A stretch of DNA of 15,029 bases from JBKPDV01 sp046728075 (GTDB lineage: Bacteria > Acidobacteriota > Thermoanaerobaculia > UBA5066 > Gp7-AA6): contig JBKPDV010000093.1 of the NCBI GenBank assembly GCA_046728075.1, positions 1-15,029 on the forward strand. The letters are read 5' to 3'. The position numbers and the translations under genes are program-made. The notes under the pieces were generated by a model, which was not told the DNA's origin, made no database searches, and was given only the letters and a program-made list of their open reading frames with translations. Below are positions 1 through 6,369 of this stretch, piece by piece. The stretch's first letter is position 1, and each line of letters starts with the position of its first letter.

Positions 1-313
1 GGACGACCTTTTGGGTGGTGGTCTTGATCCGCAGGCCGTCCTTGAGCGGTGTCGTGCAGGCGGCCTGAATCTTGGGGACACCCTCGACTTCCACCAGGCA
101 CATCCGGCACTGCCCGACCACGGAAAGCCGGGGATGAAAGCAGAAGTGGGGAATCTCGATGCCCGCGAGCTTCGCGGCCTCGATCAGGTTGAGGTTTTTC
201 GGCACCTCGATCGGAGCGCCGTCGAATACGACCGTGAAAGTGTCCTTGGCGGGCGGCGGAGGAGGCGTGGCGGGAGGAGCTCCCGCGGGGGCCTTGTTGT
301 CGGGGGTGCTCAT
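1..313 (-). CDS. nuoG: NADH-quinone oxidoreductase subunit G, N-terminal part (runs off left edge)
   Basis: Only the first 104 codons lie in the window. After a Pro/Ala-rich leader of about 23 residues comes a plant-type [2Fe-2S] ferredoxin domain. Its cysteine ladder is clear: C58, C69, C72 and C86, in the context HFCFHPRLSVVGQCRMC. That is the N1b cluster region of NuoG/Nqo3, the peripheral-arm subunit that passes electrons from NuoF towards the quinone site. The ATG overlaps the nuoF stop codon (ATGA), so the two genes are translationally coupled. The Pro-rich leader is longer than in many NuoG proteins and is of unknown meaning. A formate dehydrogenase or hydrogenase gamma-like subunit shares this domain, but the position directly after nuoA-nuoE-nuoF favours NuoG. 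The C-terminal molybdopterin-like domain cannot be seen. Confidence 0.93.
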   Translation of the reverse strand, partial: MSTPDNKAPAGAPPATPPPPPAKDTFTVVFDGAPIEVPKNLNLIEAAKLAGIEIPHFCFHPRLSVVGQCRMCLVEVEGVPKIQAACTTPLKDGLRIKTTTQKVV

Positions 314-1671
314 GCGGAATGCGGGCGAAGGGCGAAGGGCGAAGGGCGAAGGGCGGAAGTCCCCGCCGTTGCCCCGGCTCGAGGGCCGACCAGGCAGCGG
401 TTCTGGTCGATGTGATGTCGGAACTCCTCGCGGAACTTGCCGACGGAGGAGAGGACCGGCGCGATCGCGGCGTCCGCGAAGACGCAGATCGTCATCCCGT
501 TGGCCATCTGGTTGGAGATCTTTTCGAGCAGCTCGATGTCCTCCAGACGTCCCTCGCCGTCCTCGATGCGCGTCAGGACCTTCAAGAGCCATGGAGTTCC
601 CTCGCGGCAGGGAGTGCACTGGCCGCACGACTCGTGCGAGAAGAACTTCGAGAGGTTCTTCGCGGCGTCGACGATGCAGGTGTCTTCGTTCATGACGATG
701 ATCGCGGCCGAGCCGAGCATCGACCCCTTGGCAATCAGGCCGTCGAAGTCGAGCGGGCAGTCCTCGATCTCCTCGGCGGTCAGCATCGCGGCCGACGCGC
801 CTCCGGGGATGACCGCCTTGACCTTCTTGCCGCCCTTCATGCCCTGGCCGAAGTCCGCCCCGAACAGGAGCTCCTTCATCGGAAGGCCCAGCGGCGCTTC
901 GTAGACGCCGGGACGCACGACGTGGCCGGAGAGGCAGTACAGCTTCGGCCCGGTGTTTTTCTCGTTGCGGCCGATCTTGGCGAACCAATCGGCGCCGCGG
1001 TTGACGATGTGGACGACGCACGCGAGCGTCTCCACGTTGTTGACGATCGTGGGGCAGCCGAAGGCGCCGTGCACCGCGGGGAAGGGAGGCTTGATGCGGG
1101 GTTGTCCGCGCTTGCCCTCGAGGCTCTCGATGAGCCCTGTCTCTTCACCGCAGATGTACGCGCCGGCACCGCGATGAACCGTGAGGTTGAGCGCATAGCC
1201 CGAGCCCAGAATGTTCTCGCCGAGGAAGCCTTTGGCGTAAGCCTCGGCGATCGCGGCATCCAGGATGCGGGCGCCCAGGTAGAACTCGCCGCGGATGTAG
1301 ATGTACGCGTCGCGGCACTTCAGAGCAAAGGCCGACAGGATTATCCCCTCGATGACCTGGTGAGGGTCTTCCTCCATGAGCAGGCGATCCTTGAACGTCC
1401 CCGGCTCTGATTCGTCGGCATTGCAGAGAAGGTAGACGGGCTTGCCCTTCGTGTCCTTCGGGACGAAGCCCCATTTGACTCCGGTCGGAAATCCCGCGCC
1501 TCCGCGCCCGCGCAGCCCTGATTTCTTGACCTCGTCCGTCAGCTTCTCGGGACTCCACCCGCCGGTCAGAACCGTGCGCAGCGCCTTGTAGCCACCGTCC
1601 TCGATGTACGTCTCGATCGAGCGGGAGTCCTTCCGCCCGACGCGAGCGAGGAGGACCTTCTCGCCCGCCAT
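310..1671 (-). CDS. nuoF: NADH-quinone oxidoreductase subunit F (NADH/FMN-binding)
   Basis: This is the 51-kDa subunit of complex I, which oxidises NADH through FMN and cluster N3. The 453-residue product has the FMN/NADH glycine loop GRGGAGFPTG (about residues 55-64), NADESEPGTFKDR (84-96), RGAGAYICGEETGLIESLEG (167-186), and the [4Fe-4S] ligands C349, C352 and C355 in ESCGQCTPCREG plus C396. The frame is open upstream to 1857, but ATG 1671 is chosen because MAGEKVLLARVG starts the conserved domain and the codon overlaps the nuoE stop by one base. The odd part is the C-terminus: after the usual end near HHIDQNRCLVG come about 25 extra residues. The last 15 (SALRPSPFALRPHSA) are largely encoded by a GGGCGAA heptamer array. 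All catalytic residues lie upstream of this tail. Confidence 0.97.
   Translation of the reverse strand: MAGEKVLLARVGRKDSRSIETYIEDGGYKALRTVLTGGWSPEKLTDEVKKSGLRGRGGAGFPTGVKWGFVPKDTKGKPVYLLCNADESEPGTFKDRLLMEEDPHQVIEGIILSAFALKCRDAYIYIRGEFYLGARILDAAIAEAYAKGFLGENILGSGYALNLTVHRGAGAYICGEETGLIESLEGKRGQPRIKPPFPAVHGAFGCPTIVNNVETLACVVHIVNRGADWFAKIGRNEKNTGPKLYCLSGHVVRPGVYEAPLGLPMKELLFGADFGQGMKGGKKVKAVIPGGASAAMLTAEEIEDCPLDFDGLIAKGSMLGSAAIIVMNEDTCIVDAAKNLSKFFSHESCGQCTPCREGTPWLLKVLTRIEDGEGRLEDIELLEKISNQMANGMTICVFADAAIAPVLSSVGKFREEFRHHIDQNRCLVGPRAGATAGTSALRPSPFALRPHSA
323..357. repeat. GGGCGAA heptamer array inside the nuoF 3' end
   Basis: Four perfect tandem GGGCGAA units (323-329, 330-336, 337-343, 344-350) and a fifth unit GGGCGGA (351-357) are visible on the plus strand. 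Read on the minus strand the array has no stop in this frame. Because 7 is not a multiple of 3, it encodes a seven-residue period (ALRPSPF). The same unit recurs before fabG (5279-5312). It resembles the heptanucleotide STRR repeats described in cyanobacteria. Confidence 0.9.
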
Positions 1672-2189
1672 CAGGTCTGTCCTGCCAGGCGGTCGAGAAG
1701 CTGATCGAGCGTTTTCTCGTCCATCGGCTCGTAATAGGTGTCGTTGACCATCATGGAGGGGGCGCGGTCGCAGCCGGCGATGCACTCGACCTCGACCAGC
1801 GTGAACTTTCCATCCTTTGTGGTCTCCTCGTAGTCGATTCCGAGCCGCTTCTTGCACCGCTCGGCGAGGCCTTCGGCACCGGCCAGGTGGCAGGAGATCG
1901 AGGTGCAGAACTGGAGGAGGTGCTTGCCGACGGGAGACAAGTTATACATTGTATAGAACGTGAGGACGCCGTCGATGTGGGCCGGCGAGAGCTCCAGGAT
2001 GCGCGCGACCTCTTCGGCGGCCTCTTTCGAGATCCATCCCCAGGTTTCCTGCGCCACCCAGAGGACCGGAAGGAGAGCCGCCTTCTTGGTCGGATAGCGC
2101 TCGAGGATCCGGTCGATGCGCGCGCGGGCCTCGGGCGGGAAGACTCGCGGCTCTCCGGCGGACTCGACGCGATACCGGCGGTGGCTCAC
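1671..2189 (-). CDS. nuoE: NADH-quinone oxidoreductase subunit E (24-kDa, thioredoxin-like 2Fe-2S)
   Basis: This 172-residue NuoE/Nqo2 carries the N1a [2Fe-2S] cluster of the NADH dehydrogenase module and pairs with NuoF. The ligands are visible as C95 and C100 (CTSISC) and C136 and C140 (CIAGCDRAP). The N-terminal helical bundle typical of the family is present (RIDRILERYPTKKAALLPVLW, then WISKEAAEEVARIL). Length is normal. It overlaps nuoA by four bases (ATGA) and nuoF by one base, so A-E-F-G should be one transcript with coupled translation. NuoE-like subunits also occur in NAD-linked hydrogenases and formate dehydrogenases, but the adjacent nuoA supports complex I. Confidence 0.97.
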   Translation of the reverse strand: MSHRRYRVESAGEPRVFPPEARARIDRILERYPTKKAALLPVLWVAQETWGWISKEAAEEVARILELSPAHIDGVLTFYTMYNLSPVGKHLLQFCTSISCHLAGAEGLAERCKKRLGIDYEETTKDGKFTLVEVECIAGCDRAPSMMVNDTYYEPMDEKTLDQLLDRLAGQT

Positions 2190-2539
2190 CAGTCGAACGC
2201 TCCCTTTTTCCAGATGTAGGCGTATCCGACCGCGAGGATGACGAGAAAGACGACCATCTCGACGAGCAAGGCGATCGGATCCGTTCGGAAGACGAGCGCC
2301 CAGGGATAGAGGAACGCGATCTCGACGTCGAACAGGATGAAGATCATGGCGATGACGAAGAACTGGATCGAGAGGCGCTTGTGCGCGGGTTCGATGATGG
2401 GCAGGCCGCTCTCGTAGGTCTCGAGCTTGCGGCGGGTCTTCAGCTTAGGGCCGAGCAACGCCGAGACGAGGAGGATGACGCCGCCAAGTCCCGCAGCTAC
2501 GAACATGAGGAGCAAAACCGGGAGAAACGCTTGGGGCAT
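2186..2539 (-). CDS. nuoA: NADH-quinone oxidoreductase subunit A (membrane)
   Basis: This 117-residue NuoA/Nqo7 has three predicted membrane helices (about residues 5-28, 60-80 and 88-108) and the family motifs KLETYESGLPI in the first loop and FDVEIAFLYPWA at the second helix. NuoA sits near the quinone-binding cavity of complex I. ATG 2539 gives the usual N-terminus (MPQAFLPVLLLM). No good Shine-Dalgarno precedes it: a Rex-like palindrome occupies bases 5 to 22 upstream of the start codon instead. Either the leader is very short or ribosome loading is weak. The gene leads straight into nuoE; nuoB, nuoC and nuoD are not between them and must lie elsewhere if the complex is complete. Confidence 0.97.
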   Translation of the reverse strand: MPQAFLPVLLLMFVAAGLGGVILLVSALLGPKLKTRRKLETYESGLPIIEPAHKRLSIQFFVIAMIFILFDVEIAFLYPWALVFRTDPIALLVEMVVFLVILAVGYAYIWKKGAFDW

Positions 2540-2543
2540 CTGT

Positions 2544-2561
2544 TTGTGAACTTTTTCACAA
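2544..2561. promoter_or_regulatory. Rex-type operator upstream of nuoA
   Basis: The 18-bp sequence TTGTGAACTTTTTCACAA is a perfect inverted repeat: 7-bp arms TTGTGAA (2544-2550) and TTCACAA (2555-2561) around a 4-bp spacer. This matches the known consensus of the redox repressor Rex, TTGTGAA-N4-TTCACAA. Rex binds DNA when NADH/NAD+ is low and leaves it when NADH is high, and NADH dehydrogenase genes are classic targets in Gram-positive bacteria. The site ends 4 bp before the nuoA start, where a bound repressor would block transcription. It could also affect the divergent glycosyltransferase gene, 72 bp away. No rex gene lies in the window. Confidence 0.75.
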
Positions 2562-2633
2562 GGCTTCTCGCCAGCGCAAGTGCGGAGTCGGCCTGCGAAA
2601 AGAAGGCATCGCCGAGCCGCTTAAGATCGAGAC

Positions 2634-3347
2634 GTGGATACGACGACCTCCGCCGCCCGGCGCCGCCAGCCAGCCGGCCTGTTTCATCCCGTCGCGCTCG
2701 TGCCGGCGTATCAAGCCGCGGGGACGGTCCGGGATGTCGTTTCGGCTCTCCGGCGGCACGTCGCGCGAGTCCTGGTCGTCGACGACGGGTCAACCGACGA
2801 GACGGGCCAGGTCGCCGCGGAGGCGGGAGCGGAGGTGCTCCGGCTTGGATCCAACGCAGGCAAGGGGAGCGCCGTCCGCGCGGGGCTCGGCCGGCTACTC
2901 GAATCCCATGCCACGCACGTGGCCTTCGTCGACGCGGACGGACAGCACGACCCCGAGGATCTTCCGGCCCTGCTGGCAGCGGCGCGGGACGGAGACGACT
3001 TCGTGATCGGCTCGAGAATGGCCGATCCCGAGGCCATCCCTCCGGTCCGATACAAGACGAACGAGATCGGGAGCCGGATCCTGACCCGCATGACGGGCCA
3101 CGAGATCCAGGACGGTCAGTCGGGATACCGCGTTGTCGCCGCACGCCTGTTGCGGCGGATGCGTCTGACCGCGCGCGGCTATTCGATCGAAACGGAGATG
3201 CTCCTGAAAGCGGCTCCCTACGTGAAACGCTTTCGCGAAGTTCCCGTGCGAGCCGTCTACGGCGGCCCGTCCCATTACCGCGGCTTTCGCGACACCTGGA
3301 TCATTTCCTGGGGAGCGGTGTATTACAAGGTGTTTGAGACCGATTAG
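2634..3347 (+). CDS. Family 2 glycosyltransferase (DPM1/polyprenyl-phosphate sugar transferase type)
   Basis: This 237-residue GT-A-fold transferase takes a nucleotide-sugar donor, probably with a lipid-phosphate or glycan acceptor. Motifs in order are HPVALVPAY (18-26), VVDDGSTDET (48-57, nucleotide binding), NAGKGSAVRAG (74-84), VDADGQHDPEDLP (99-111, metal-binding DxD region), GSRM, and DGQSGYR (160-166). No membrane domain follows the catalytic part, as in soluble DPM1-type enzymes. The only usable start before the first strand is GTG 2634, with a weak ribosome site. It is divergent from nuoA across 94 bp and is the first gene of a plus-strand run. The donor sugar cannot be read from sequence. 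The stop codon TAG lies at the edge of a heptamer repeat. Confidence 0.9.
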   Translation: MDTTTSAARRRQPAGLFHPVALVPAYQAAGTVRDVVSALRRHVARVLVVDDGSTDETGQVAAEAGAEVLRLGSNAGKGSAVRAGLGRLLESHATHVAFVDADGQHDPEDLPALLAAARDGDDFVIGSRMADPEAIPPVRYKTNEIGSRILTRMTGHEIQDGQSGYRVVAARLLRRMRLTARGYSIETEMLLKAAPYVKRFREVPVRAVYGGPSHYRGFRDTWIISWGAVYYKVFETD

Positions 3348-3420
3348 CTTTTAGCTCTCAGCTTTCAGCTCTCAGCCAACACACGTGGATGAGGCGTTCT
3401 TAAGCTGAAAGCTGATAGCT
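3346..3420. repeat. Inverted heptamer element, AGCTYTC family
   Basis: The left arm has period 7: AGCTTTT (3346-3352), AGCTCTC (3353-3359), AGCTTTC (3360-3366), AGCTCTC (3367-3373), AGCC. The right arm is the same family inverted: AGCTGAA (3403-3409), AGCTGAT (3410-3416), AGCT. The 25-bp centre is unrelated. The left arm begins inside the TAG stop of the glycosyltransferase gene, and the right arm ends 14 bp before the deacetylase GTG. As RNA or single-stranded DNA it could fold into a long imperfect hairpin. Confidence 0.85.
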
Positions 3421-3434
3421 ACAATGCCGCTAGC

Positions 3435-4304
3435 GTGCCGCCACCCAGAATCACCCCCCTGCGCACCGCCGGCCGCGCTCCGCGCGTCCTGACCGTGGAT
3501 GTCGAGGACTGGTTCCACGTCTGCGGGGACGACTACTTCTCTGACCCGCGCCGCTGGGATTCGTTCGCCTCTCGGGTCGAGCAGAACCTCGCGAAGGTGC
3601 TCGATCTTCTCGACGCTGGCGGGCATCGCGCGACGATCTTTTTTCTGGGCTGGGTCGCCGAACGCTATCCGGATCTGGTGCGCGAAGCGGCGCGGCGCGG
3701 CCACGAGATCGGCGTCCATGGCTATCATCACCGCCGCGTGGACGAGATGGATCCTGCCGAGTTCCGGGAGGATCTCGTCAAAGCGCGCGATCGGGTCGAA
3801 GCAGCAGCGGGGGCGCGTCCGGTGGCCTATCGCGCGGCGGAGTGGTCCATCCGTCAGCCTGCCGACCCGGCGCTCGAGGTCCTCGTGTCCGAAGGGTTCC
3901 AGTGTGATGCGTCGGTGACCCCCGTCCCGCCCCTCGGCCGCTCGGACAATCCCGCGGGCCCGTACTGCGTCTCTCTCGATGGAGGCTCCCTGGTCGAGAT
4001 CCCTCCTCTGACCGGGCGGGGCTTCGCTCGAACAATTCCGCTGGGAGGAAGCTGGCCTTTCCGGATCTTCTCCCCCGAGCGTGTGCGCAGGGCCGAGATC
4101 GCTTTCCGTGACGCGGGGTGGCCGGCGGTCTTCACGTTCCATCCCTGGGAGTTCGACTCGGAACACCCTCCGATGGAAGGGCTGTCCTCCCTCTCCAGGC
4201 TCATTCGCTTCTACCGGCTCGGCTTTCTCCCGGAGCTCTTCAGGCGCTGGCTGAAGCAGGAGCGGTGCGTCGCGCTGGAAGATGCGAGGAAGCTTCTCGC
4301 TTGA
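3435..4304 (+). CDS. Polysaccharide deacetylase, XrtA/PEP-CTERM-associated type (DUF3473-like C-terminus)
   Basis: This 289-residue NodB-fold carbohydrate esterase 4 enzyme would remove N-acetyl groups from an exopolysaccharide or its lipid-linked precursor. Motif 1 is TVDVEDWFHV (D22 and D25), followed by TIFFLGW (67-73) and motif 2 HGYHH (zinc ligands H95 and H99, with D25). Then come YRAAEWSI (132-139) and the C-terminal FTFHPWEFDSEHP (233-245), the signature of the subfamily found with exosortase A and PEP-CTERM exopolysaccharide clusters. The start is GTG 3435, because no ATG is in frame; there is no convincing Shine-Dalgarno, and a repeat arm ends just upstream. No exosortase or PEP-CTERM protein is in the window, so the link to that system is by family only. 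Confidence 0.9.
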   Translation: MPPPRITPLRTAGRAPRVLTVDVEDWFHVCGDDYFSDPRRWDSFASRVEQNLAKVLDLLDAGGHRATIFFLGWVAERYPDLVREAARRGHEIGVHGYHHRRVDEMDPAEFREDLVKARDRVEAAAGARPVAYRAAEWSIRQPADPALEVLVSEGFQCDASVTPVPPLGRSDNPAGPYCVSLDGGSLVEIPPLTGRGFARTIPLGGSWPFRIFSPERVRRAEIAFRDAGWPAVFTFHPWEFDSEHPPMEGLSSLSRLIRFYRLGFLPELFRRWLKQERCVALEDARKLLA

Positions 4305-4335
4305 GCGCTTTCAACGACCGAGGAAACTTCCGCCA

Positions 4336-5274
4336 ATGACTCCGGTTCCTGTCGCCTTCCTCTTCCCCGGCCAGCTGTCCGAGTACACGGGCATGGGGCG
4401 CGACTTCTTCGAGTCCGATCCCGATGCGCGAGATCTGTTCGCGCGGACGTCTCATCGCTGCCAGCGAGATCTGGGGCGCATCCTCTTCTCGGGCTCGCCC
4501 GAGGAGCTTCATGAGAACCTCGCCGCTCAGGCGGGGGTCTACCTGGTCTCGACCCTCGCGTGCCGGGAGCTCGCCCGCCACGGCGTCGTTGCTCGCGCCA
4601 CCGCGGGCTACAGCCTCGGAAACTACGCCGCGTTCGTGGCCGCCGGCGCAATTTCCTACGAAGAAGGGCTGGACGTGCTCATCGCGGTCTGGCGCGAGTC
4701 GGAGCGGCTCGGGATTGCCGGCGCGATGGGCGCCGTGATCGGGGCTCGGCGGGACGCGGTCGAGGAGATTTGCGCGGGTCTGCGAGCGCGCGGTCTGCCG
4801 GTCTGGATCGGCAACGTCAATGCGAGCACGCAGTTCGTTCTGACCGGATCTCCGGAGGCGGTCCGGACGGCGCTCGAAGAGCTCGCTCCGCGCGCTCTGT
4901 CGGTGCTGCCGCTGACGATGAGCTGGCCGATTCACAGCGAGCTGATGGAACCGGTCGAGCGCGCCGTGGCGCCCGGGATTGCCGCGCTGACGAGCGTGCG
5001 CGATCCCGAAGTCCCGTTCTACACGCCGGAGGGCGGAGTCGCTCGCAAGGGCGAGGAGATCCGCCGCCTGCTCGGCACGGAGTTCGTGCACCCGACCTTC
5101 TGGAACGCGACGTTCGAGTCGCTCATCCGAGATGGTTTCCGGACGCTGCTGGAGGTCGGTCCGGGAGAAATGCTCGGCCGCATGGCGCGCTGGATCGATC
5201 GATCCGTGACGGTACACGCGGCGGGCACCATGGAGGCCATTGCTCGGGTGGCGGATATATTGCGCGAGCAATGA
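4336..5274 (+). CDS. Malonyl-CoA:ACP transacylase-like protein (divergent FabD)
   Basis: This 312-residue acyltransferase has the FabD fold and would load malonyl or another acyl unit onto an acyl carrier protein. Catalytic positions can be followed: Q13 in FPGQLSE, nucleophile S93 in GYSLGNYAA, R120 in VWRESE, H200 in WPIHSELMEP, and the late motif EVGPGEML (273-280). Two features differ from housekeeping FabD: the nucleophile motif is GYSLGN rather than GHSxGE, and the N-terminal loop is FPGQLSEYTGMG rather than FPGQGSQ. The frame is open from 4282, but ATG 4336 fits the fold and has AGGA upstream. It lies 31 bp after the deacetylase and before fabG, an ACP and a hotdog protein, so it probably serves that ACP. 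The substrate could be something other than malonyl-CoA. Confidence 0.85.
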   Translation: MTPVPVAFLFPGQLSEYTGMGRDFFESDPDARDLFARTSHRCQRDLGRILFSGSPEELHENLAAQAGVYLVSTLACRELARHGVVARATAGYSLGNYAAFVAAGAISYEEGLDVLIAVWRESERLGIAGAMGAVIGARRDAVEEICAGLRARGLPVWIGNVNASTQFVLTGSPEAVRTALEELAPRALSVLPLTMSWPIHSELMEPVERAVAPGIAALTSVRDPEVPFYTPEGGVARKGEEIRRLLGTEFVHPTFWNATFESLIRDGFRTLLEVGPGEMLGRMARWIDRSVTVHAAGTMEAIARVADILREQ

Positions 5275-5278
5275 GGTT

Positions 5279-5312
5279 GGGCAAAGGCCAAGGGCGAAGG
5301 GCGAAGGGCGAA
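5279..5312. repeat. GGGCGAA heptamer array before the fabG-like gene
   Basis: The units are GGGCAAA (5279-5285), a 6-nt degenerate unit GGCCAA (5286-5291), then three perfect GGGCGAA (5292-5298, 5299-5305, 5306-5312). It is the same unit and strand orientation as the array at 323-357. It begins 4 bp after the transacylase stop and fills most of the gap before the fabG-like gene. No inverted partner arm is visible here. Confidence 0.88.
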
Positions 5313-5332
5313 CGATGGGGCGCCGGAGCGCG

Positions 5333-6070
5333 ATGCCCATGAAGCGCACGGCTCTCGTCACCGGCTCCTCCCGCGGAATCGGGCGGGCGATCGCGCTGGA
5401 GCTGGCGGCCAGCGGGCATCGCGTTGTCGTCACGTGCCTAAAGGAAACGAGCCGGGCGGAGGAGGTGGCGGAGCAGATCCGCGCGGCCGGGGGCGAGGCG
5501 CTCGCCGTCGCCGCCGACGTGACGAAGAACGAGCAGGTTCGCGAGCTTGCCGAGCGCGTCGAGAAGGAGTTCGGCGGCGTCGACGTGCTCGTTAACAACG
5601 CGGGGATCATCAAGGATTCGCTCTTTGCCTTTCTTCGCGAAGAGGATTGGGACCGCGTCCTCGACACCGACTTGAAGGGTGCGTTCCGAGTGACGAAGGC
5701 GCTGCTGCGCGGGATGCTTCACAAGAATTGGGGCCGGATCATCAACATCGTCTCGGTTTCCGGAATCGCCGGACATCCCGGGCAGGCCAACTATTCCGCG
5801 GCCAAGGGAGGCCTGATCGCGATGACTAAGGCGCTGGCCCTCGAGCTGGCGACGCGCGGCATCACCGCCAACGCGGTCGCGCCGGGTCTGATCGACACCG
5901 AGATCATCGCGCACCTGAAGGAGGACGCCCGCAAGGAGTTCCTCGGGCGCATCCCCATGGCTCGCTTCGGCACGCCCGAGGAAATCGCCGCCGTCGTTTC
6001 GTTTCTCGCCTCGGACCGCGCGTCGTACATCACGGGTCAGGTGTGGCGCGTGGATGGGGGAATGGCGTAG
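5333..6070 (+). CDS. fabG: 3-oxoacyl-ACP reductase-like SDR (FabG type)
   Basis: This 245-residue short-chain dehydrogenase probably reduces a 3-oxoacyl-ACP with NADPH. The cofactor loop TGSSRGIG (10-17), NNAG (88-91), catalytic S141, Y154 and K158 (GQANYSAAKGG), and the C-terminal YITGQVWRVDGGMA are all present. The tetrad Asn (E. coli N110, in NLxxVF) is replaced by D113 in DTDLKGAF, which some SDRs tolerate. The frame is open back to 5240, but that part translates the repeat. ATG 5333 has GGAG five bases upstream, and ATG 5339 is an alternative two codons later. Its place between the transacylase and the ACP argues for a role in the same acyl pathway rather than general metabolism. Confidence 0.92.
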   Translation: MPMKRTALVTGSSRGIGRAIALELAASGHRVVVTCLKETSRAEEVAEQIRAAGGEALAVAADVTKNEQVRELAERVEKEFGGVDVLVNNAGIIKDSLFAFLREEDWDRVLDTDLKGAFRVTKALLRGMLHKNWGRIINIVSVSGIAGHPGQANYSAAKGGLIAMTKALALELATRGITANAVAPGLIDTEIIAHLKEDARKEFLGRIPMARFGTPEEIAAVVSFLASDRASYITGQVWRVDGGMA

Positions 6071-6082
6071 CGCGAAGCGCCC

Positions 6083-6088
6083 TATAAT
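6083..6088 (+). promoter_or_regulatory. Possible -10 box upstream of the ACP gene
   Basis: A perfect TATAAT lies in the 35-bp gap between the fabG-like gene and the ACP gene, a rare string in DNA this GC-rich. No good -35 box is seen about 17 bp upstream. A start about 7 bp downstream would leave a leader of only some 11-12 nt that just includes the ribosome site AAGGAG (6095-6100). It could give extra ACP transcription, or be chance. Confidence 0.3.
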
Positions 6089-6105
6089 CTCGCCAAGGAG
6101 ACTCA

Positions 6106-6369
6106 ATGACTGATCGTCAGGAGTTGGCGGCGAAGGTGAAAAGCTTGATCGTGCGCCGCTTGAAGCTCGAGATCGATCCAGCCTCGATCCAGGACGACGC
6201 TCCTCTTTTCGGGGAGGGGCTCGGTCTGGATTCGATTGATGCCCTGGAGCTAGTGCTCGGGCTGGAGCAGGAATTTGGAATCAAGGTCCAGGACGAGGAA
6301 GTCGGCGTCAAGGCCTTTGCCTCGGTCAACGCGCTGTGTGATTTCATCGCGCAGAAGAAGAGCGCCTGA
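6106..6369 (+). CDS. Acyl carrier protein
   Basis: This 87-residue ACP would carry growing acyl chains on a phosphopantetheine arm attached to S43 in GLGLDSIDALEL. The four-helix ACP pattern is clear, and the protein is acidic around helix II. The motif LFGEGLGLDSIDALEL differs from housekeeping AcpP (usually DLGADSLDTVEL) and is like ACPs dedicated to secondary pathways such as aryl polyenes or lipid modification. The ribosome site AAGGAG is five bases before ATG 6106. The stop TGA shares its A with the next gene's ATG, so the ACP and the hotdog protein should be made together. I see no phosphopantetheinyl transferase in the window. Confidence 0.93.
   Translation: MTDRQELAAKVKSLIVRRLKLEIDPASIQDDAPLFGEGLGLDSIDALELVLGLEQEFGIKVQDEEVGVKAFASVNALCDFIAQKKSA

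Noticed and set aside
323..357. GGGCGAA array considered as a CRISPR or DnaA-box-like array
   Set aside because: Units are 7 nt, directly abutting, without spacers; no cas or replication genes nearby.
1672..1857. N-terminal extension of the nuoF frame upstream of ATG 1671
   Set aside because: It would overlap nuoE by nearly 190 bp and matches nothing in NuoF; the conserved start is MAGEKVLLARVG.
4240..5667. 475-codon minus-strand frame across the transacylase and fabG
   Set aside because: Composition is Ser/Arg/Ala-rich shadow sequence opposite two well-supported enzymes; no motif seen.
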